DNA from: Ignavibacteriota bacterium
GTDB taxonomy: Bacteria; Bacteroidota; Ignavibacteria; UBA10030; UBA6906
Direction of reading: 5' to 3'
Assembly: GCA_016209805.1 (NCBI GenBank)
Contig: JACQVJ010000253.1
Location: 1-18,190, forward strand
DNA: 18,190 nt
Shown here: one piece after another, positions 14,854 to 18,190 of the stretch
Layout of the letters: each line of letters opens with the position of its first letter
Numbering within the stretch: the stretch's first letter is position 1
Notes under the pieces: generated by a model
Database searches by the model: none
The model's input: only the letters and a program-made list of their open reading frames with translations
Told to the model about the DNA's origin: nothing
Translations under genes and position numbers: made by a program

Positions 14854-15156
14854 TCAAGCATAGATCAGTTGTGCTTCCTTCACAACGTTATCCCGAAAAT
14901 ACTGGCTTAGGTCCTCGGCGGTCCGCAGGTCTACATTGCGGCTGAGAACTACGGACGACTCCTCGCGTTGCAATCCAGCGAACCGGAACAACTCCGGCAC
15001 ATGCCCCGGGATGAACTCCACAAGAACGTCAAGGTCGCTATCAGGTCGCGCCTCTCCGTGGAGGGTTGAGCCGAAGATCGAGAGCTTGCGGACATGGTAC
15101 TTCCGGCAAATTAGATCTAACTTCTGTTGTGTTGTTTCTGATATCTCAAATGACAT
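14854..15156 (-). CDS. Second MNT-type nucleotidyltransferase, no adjacent HepT
   Basis: The product has 100 residues with G29-S30, D41-x-D43 and D76 in place, so the active site looks intact. ATG 15156 is preferred over ATG 15162 because GAGG lies eight bases before it and the paralogue starts at the same position. Its first 54 residues are almost the same as MntA at 13765-14067. The C-terminal part differs, with [15 protein letters not shown] in place of the MntA sequence. No HepT or other HEPN gene follows; hicB starts 16 bp downstream. It could serve the single HepT in the cluster, another HepT elsewhere, or be a leftover from a duplicated module in which hepT was replaced by hicBA. Confidence 0.88.
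   Translation of the reverse strand: MSFEISETTQQKLDLICRKYHVRKLSIFGSTLHGEARPDSDLDVLVEFIPGHVPELFRFAGLQREESSVVLSRNVDLRTAEDLSQYFRDNVVKEAQLIYA
14994..15156 (-). repeat. Duplicated segment, copy 2 (5' half of second MNT gene)
   Basis: This segment aligns gap-free with 13905-14067, with 13 mismatches in 163 bp. Both copies end at the ATG on one side and within the codons for GHVP on the other. The sequences upstream of the ATG are only loosely similar (GAGG-containing leaders). Confidence 0.85.
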
Positions 15157-15203
15157 GTCCATATCCTCATGTAGCTTCGGTTGATCTTAATGGAACACTC
15201 TGC

Positions 15204-15232
15204 AATGTACAAATAGCTGAGAGTATTGTAAA
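15204..15232 (-). promoter_or_regulatory. Candidate promoter and operator of the toxin-antitoxin cluster
   Basis: On the minus strand, TTTACA (15227-15232) and TACATT (15204-15209) are spaced by 17 bp and match the sigma70 consensus at 5/6 and 4/6. The spacer is framed by an inverted repeat, TACAA (15208-15212) and TTGTA (15226-15230), which could be an operator for autoregulation. The expected transcription start near 15197 leaves a leader of about 40 nt. It lies just after the stop of the DinB gene. Confidence 0.45.
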
Positions 15233-15240
15233 CAGCTTTC

Positions 15241-15741
15241 CTACTTCAACTTCGCCGTCTCCCGATAGAACAAAATCAAGTCCGTGCTGGGCGGCTTCAC
15301 CCCATGTTGCCGCATCATGGTGATGATCTGTCCACGGTGGTATGACGAGTGGTTGATCAGATGCTGGAACGCCTGCCAGAACACATGCGTGTAGGTATCG
15401 CCCTTCTGAGTCTTCATGGTGAAAGTTTCCTGCAGCTCCCTGTCGCTCATAGTGCCGATCCACTTTGCTGTGTCAAAGCCGACTTTCTCCCACACCGTCT
15501 TCAGTTCTGCCAGCGAGGGCGGCGGATTCTGCGTGAGAAACGGCTGGGGTGCGCCGAGGAAGCGCTCAAGCCAGATCTTCTCCGCACCGACGATATGCAC
15601 GAGCGTGCCGTGAATGCCGCCGTGACTGCTTTTCATGTCCTGCATGTACTGTTCGGTGGGGAGGAGCGAGGCGGCGTCAAAGATGCGGTTGTTCGCCCAC
15701 GAGTTGTAGGCATGCAGCAGCTTGATCTCTTGTAGTGTCAT
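15241..15741 (-). CDS. DinB-family (DUF664-like) metal-binding four-helix protein
   Basis: The product has 166 residues. The family metal triad is visible as His49 (LVHIVGAEKIW) and His131/His135 (HLINHSSYHRGQI). DinB-like proteins are four-helix bundles binding a divalent metal; some are thiol-dependent transferases (bacillithiol or mycothiol S-transferase-like), but most are uncharacterised. It is cytosolic, with no signal peptide. The N-terminus LLHAYNSWANNRI is typical of the family. It lies 31 bp after the LysE-family gene on the same strand and could be co-transcribed with it. Confidence 0.92.
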   Translation of the reverse strand: MTLQEIKLLHAYNSWANNRIFDAASLLPTEQYMQDMKSSHGGIHGTLVHIVGAEKIWLERFLGAPQPFLTQNPPPSLAELKTVWEKVGFDTAKWIGTMSDRELQETFTMKTQKGDTYTHVFWQAFQHLINHSSYHRGQIITMMRQHGVKPPSTDLILFYRETAKLK

Positions 15742-15772
15742 GGTCGTACTGTACCTTCTGTAATGTATGGAA

Positions 15773-16480
15773 TCATAACAATGTTGACCACTCCGTGGTA
15801 ATGATGACGTTGTACGTGATCAAAGCCGCGAAAAGAATGAATGTCGCCCCAGCAAACTTGAAGATGATGTCAAGCATGCTCGTCGAGAACTTTGCTCTGT
15901 GCTTGATCAGGATGCGAAGAAAGACAACGAACCACAGCGATGTCCCCACACCGAATCCCAGAGAGAAAAGAACCTTGACGCCTACATCGTGCGACAGCAG
16001 ACCGTTTGCTTGCAGATAACCGACAAACGCGATCATTGATGGGATGAACGTCGGTGTGGCGAGATTGGTTACCGCAATCAACAGGCCGATGAAGAATGGT
16101 GTTGGATGACCCATCTGCCGTGCGCGCTGCTCCTGTTCTTCTTCCCTCCGTATGAACCGTGCCTCCTCCGGTCGCGGCTTCTTCTGCCGGAAGTAACGGA
16201 TGCCGAGAAACAGCAGCACCCCGACACACAGAATCTGGAACACCAGCAGGAACCATCCGTTGGAGTTGACCAGATCGCGAAGTGCCACGATGATTGCCGA
16301 CGATGCAAACGCAGCGATCAAGATGTAAAAGACATCCATGATGGCTGCGGCAAGGGCAATCAGGAAGGCGGGACGGAAGTGCCCTTCGAGTCCCTGCTTG
16401 CTGACCGCGACAGCAAGAGGTCCGGGGGGGATGGAAAGCACGAACCCTCCCACAATTCCGAGGAGGATTGCGGCTACCAT
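15773..16480 (-). CDS. LysE-family amino-acid/metabolite exporter
   Basis: The product has 235 residues with about six hydrophobic segments. The N-terminal signature GFVLSIPPGPLAVAVSKQG (PPGP at 18-21) is characteristic of the LysE/RhtB translocator superfamily. A charged cytosolic loop (about 98-125, many Arg/Glu) separates the two halves. Family members export amino acids or related small molecules in exchange for protons; the substrate here is unknown. A candidate promoter lies about 60 bp upstream of the ATG. Confidence 0.88.
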   Translation of the reverse strand: MVAAILLGIVGGFVLSIPPGPLAVAVSKQGLEGHFRPAFLIALAAAIMDVFYILIAAFASSAIIVALRDLVNSNGWFLLVFQILCVGVLLFLGIRYFRQKKPRPEEARFIRREEEQEQRARQMGHPTPFFIGLLIAVTNLATPTFIPSMIAFVGYLQANGLLSHDVGVKVLFSLGFGVGTSLWFVVFLRILIKHRAKFSTSMLDIIFKFAGATFILFAALITYNVIITTEWSTLL

Positions 16481-16542
16481 CGGCTGACTCTGTTACGGTT
16501 CTTCATTGGCAAGATCCGAGATGGATTCGGTGGAGCGGTCTC

Positions 16543-16570
16543 ATGATAGCGATATGATCGGAGATTTCAA
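16543..16570 (-). promoter_or_regulatory. Candidate sigma70-type promoter for the LysE-family gene
   Basis: On the minus strand, TTGAAA (16565-16570) and TATCAT (16543-16548) are 16 bp apart and each match consensus at 5/6. The expected transcription start near 16536 leaves a leader of about 55 nt before ATG 16480. It sits in the 133-bp gap after the TPR gene. Confidence 0.45.
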
Positions 16571-16613
16571 ACGGCTGAAGGATATTACGGCGAAAAGCAC
16601 ACTGTCGTTGCGT

Positions 16614-18190
16614 TCAGGATGCGCTCTGGATTCTGGATCGCATAATGTCGACTGAGGTTTTCATCCGATCAATCATTGTCTGGAACCGCTGCTCTCGCCG
16701 TATATTTTCCAACAGCGGATCGATTATTGTCCAGCGATAATGTCGCCAGCCTGCTTCTATTGCGAGCTCGAGCATGGCCAGGGCATCATTTTTCCGGTTA
16801 CGGATGGCATGGACGCGGGCGAGATAATAGGCAGCATCAAACTCATCGGTTCCACTTTCAAGCTGGCTCTGGTAAATCTCCTGCATGGTATCGAGAAGTT
16901 TCCATGCTTCAGTCCTCTGACCTTTCTTCAGGTGGGTGTATGCCAATTCCGTTGAGGGACCGGCTTCAACGGATGAAACATCGATTGCTTTCTGATAGTA
17001 CGCCTGTGCATTGCTGAAATCACCTTGTGTCAGCGCCACATCACCGGCGGCGGTGAGGATGACCCTGTCGTTGGGGAACTTCTGCAGCAATGGAGCAATG
17101 TGGCTGTCTGCCTTCGCAAAATTTCCTTGCATGATGTACAACTTGATCAGGTCGGCATGAACGACGGAAAAACCCGGCTGAAGCTCGAGGGCTTTCTCGA
17201 ATGAAACCACAGCCAACGAATCAAGAAGGAGCCCCGTGTAGCTGATGCCGAGAACCCTGTATCCAAATGTGCGCGTGGGATCAAGAGCAAGACTTTTCTT
17301 GATCCACGGCAATGCCTCGTCGAATTGCCCGAGCCAGGTGTACAGGGATGCGATGTTCGTCACCGCCGCGGCAAAGCCCGGGTTCAATCGCACCGCTTCG
17401 TGATATTGCTCGAGCGCCTTCCGGAATTGACCCCGGTGAACCAGAGCAACGCCGAGCGCTTTGTATCCTTCGGCGAGATTCGGATCCAGCAAGATGGCCC
17501 TTTGACTCATCGCCATGGATGAATCGAGCCAGGCGGCGTCCATGCCGAACCGTCCCACGCGCTGCGCGTACGCATCACCGAGTCCTGCCAACGCCGACGT
17601 GTATATTGAGTCGAGCTCAAGCGCCTTCTTGAACAACTCGATCGCCTTCTCGTTGTCATCCATCTTGTATCGGTAGTAGTAGTCACGCCCTTTAAGATAG
17701 AAGGTATACGCGTCCAGATTCTCGGTCCCCTTCTTTTCAATACGCTCCTTTTCGACTGGCGAAAGCGTGGCCTTCAACGATGTGGCAATCTGCAGAGCGA
17801 CATCGCTTTGGATGGCAAAGATATCCTTCATCTCTCGGTCGTACGTTTCCGCCCAGACATGCTCATCAGTCTCGGCATTGATCAGCTGGGCAACGATCCG
17901 CACACGGTTGCCGGCACGGCGGACGCTCCCTTCAAGGATTACACCCACACCAAGCTCGCCCGCGATGTCACGGATACTCCTCTGTGCATCCTTGTACTTC
18001 ATCACCGATGTGCGGGAAATAACTCTGAGGTCGTTGATCTTTGAGAGTTGTGTGAGGATGTCTTCCATGATGCCGTCACTGAAGTACTCATCCTCCTTGC
18101 TGCCGCTCATGTTCGTAAACGGAAGCACGGCAACTGACTTTCCTTCGCGGATGGGGAGTCGCTGGGAGGAAGTCTTTGATCGAGGAATCG
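16614..18190 (-). CDS. TolB-like / tetratricopeptide-repeat signalling protein (5' partial)
   Basis: The frame is open to the right window edge; the first visible start-like codon, GTG 18128, lies inside the conserved KSVAVLPFTNMS motif, so the gene begins outside. The first ~130 visible residues match the TolB-like N-domain found in many adenylate cyclase-, kinase- or winged-helix-TPR proteins: VLPFTNMS, FSDGIMEDILTQLSKI, VILEGSVRRAGNRVRI, DIFAIQSDVA. At least six TPR-like units follow (e.g. AIELFKKALELDS, ALEQYHEAVRLNP, SLALDPTRTFGY, SFEKALELQPGF, AQAYYQKAIDVSS). The missing N-terminus could carry a kinase, cyclase or DNA-binding domain, which cannot be decided here. No downstream terminator is seen before the LysE promoter. 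Confidence 0.88.
   Translation of the reverse strand, partial: IPRSKTSSQRLPIREGKSVAVLPFTNMSGSKEDEYFSDGIMEDILTQLSKINDLRVISRTSVMKYKDAQRSIRDIAGELGVGVILEGSVRRAGNRVRIVAQLINAETDEHVWAETYDREMKDIFAIQSDVALQIATSLKATLSPVEKERIEKKGTENLDAYTFYLKGRDYYYRYKMDDNEKAIELFKKALELDSIYTSALAGLGDAYAQRVGRFGMDAAWLDSSMAMSQRAILLDPNLAEGYKALGVALVHRGQFRKALEQYHEAVRLNPGFAAAVTNIASLYTWLGQFDEALPWIKKSLALDPTRTFGYRVLGISYTGLLLDSLAVVSFEKALELQPGFSVVHADLIKLYIMQGNFAKADSHIAPLLQKFPNDRVILTAAGDVALTQGDFSNAQAYYQKAIDVSSVEAGPSTELAYTHLKKGQRTEAWKLLDTMQEIYQSQLESGTDEFDAAYYLARVHAIRNRKNDALAMLELAIEAGWRHYRWTIIDPLLENIRREQRFQTMIDRMKTSVDIMRSRIQSAS

Noticed and set aside
13413..15240. Mobile element carrying the toxin-antitoxin genes
   Set aside because: No transposase, integrase, terminal inverted repeats or target-site duplication could be seen around the cluster. 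The palindromes at 13266-13374 lie on one side only.

Overview
The window looks like a chromosomal piece of a bacterium from the FCB group (Bacteroidota/Chlorobiota/Ignavibacteria-like lineages). The main evidence is five secreted proteins that each end in a type IX secretion (T9SS) type A sorting domain with the hallmark NYPNPFNP-type motif and a terminal GIYFYR-type strand. Base composition is moderate, gene packing is dense, and many Shine-Dalgarno sequences are weak. Species-level placement cannot be read from the sequence alone. No rRNA, tRNA, CRISPR array, transposase or integrase is visible.

Left part (1-4761, plus strand): the 3' end of a GH5 endo-beta-mannanase-like gene, a PQQ-type sugar dehydrogenase with Ig/FN3-like modules, a rho-independent terminator, a good sigma70-like promoter and an Asp-box (BNR) beta-propeller protein. 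All three proteins carry T9SS sorting domains, so they are probably exported and surface-attached or released. Mannan cleavage and sugar oxidation at the cell surface is a plausible shared theme.

Middle part (4946-9318, minus strand): a compact run of a C39-like cysteine peptidase, a GT9 heptosyltransferase-like glycosyltransferase, a DUF1684 lipoprotein, a small polytopic membrane protein and, 63 bp further on, a SpoIIE/PP2C-type phosphatase. A strong intrinsic terminator lies directly upstream of the first gene and leaves almost no room for a promoter. That terminator most likely closes the next unit to the right (9558-13163, minus strand). This unit holds a seven-repeat FG-GAP/ASPIC-UnbV (CRTAC1-like) T9SS protein, a second Asp-box T9SS protein and a small HExxH membrane protein of the M50/S2P type.

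Right part (13164-18190, minus strand): an intergenic stretch with two nested hairpins or palindromes, then a tight six-gene toxin-antitoxin cluster in the transcription order MNT nucleotidyltransferase, HicB, HicA, a small Cys-x2-Cys basic protein, MNT/MntA, HepT. The two MNT genes share a 163-nt segment at 92% identity but diverge sharply after it. Only one has an adjacent HepT. A sigma70-like promoter overlapping an inverted repeat precedes the cluster. Beyond it lie a DinB-family protein, a LysE-family exporter with its own candidate promoter, and the 3' part of a large TolB-like/TPR protein whose N-terminal effector domain is outside the window.

The most interesting region is the nested toxin-antitoxin cluster at 13413-15232, with its orphan MNT copy and small uncharacterised protein. 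The rest is largely recognisable secretion cargo, envelope and housekeeping-accessory material.
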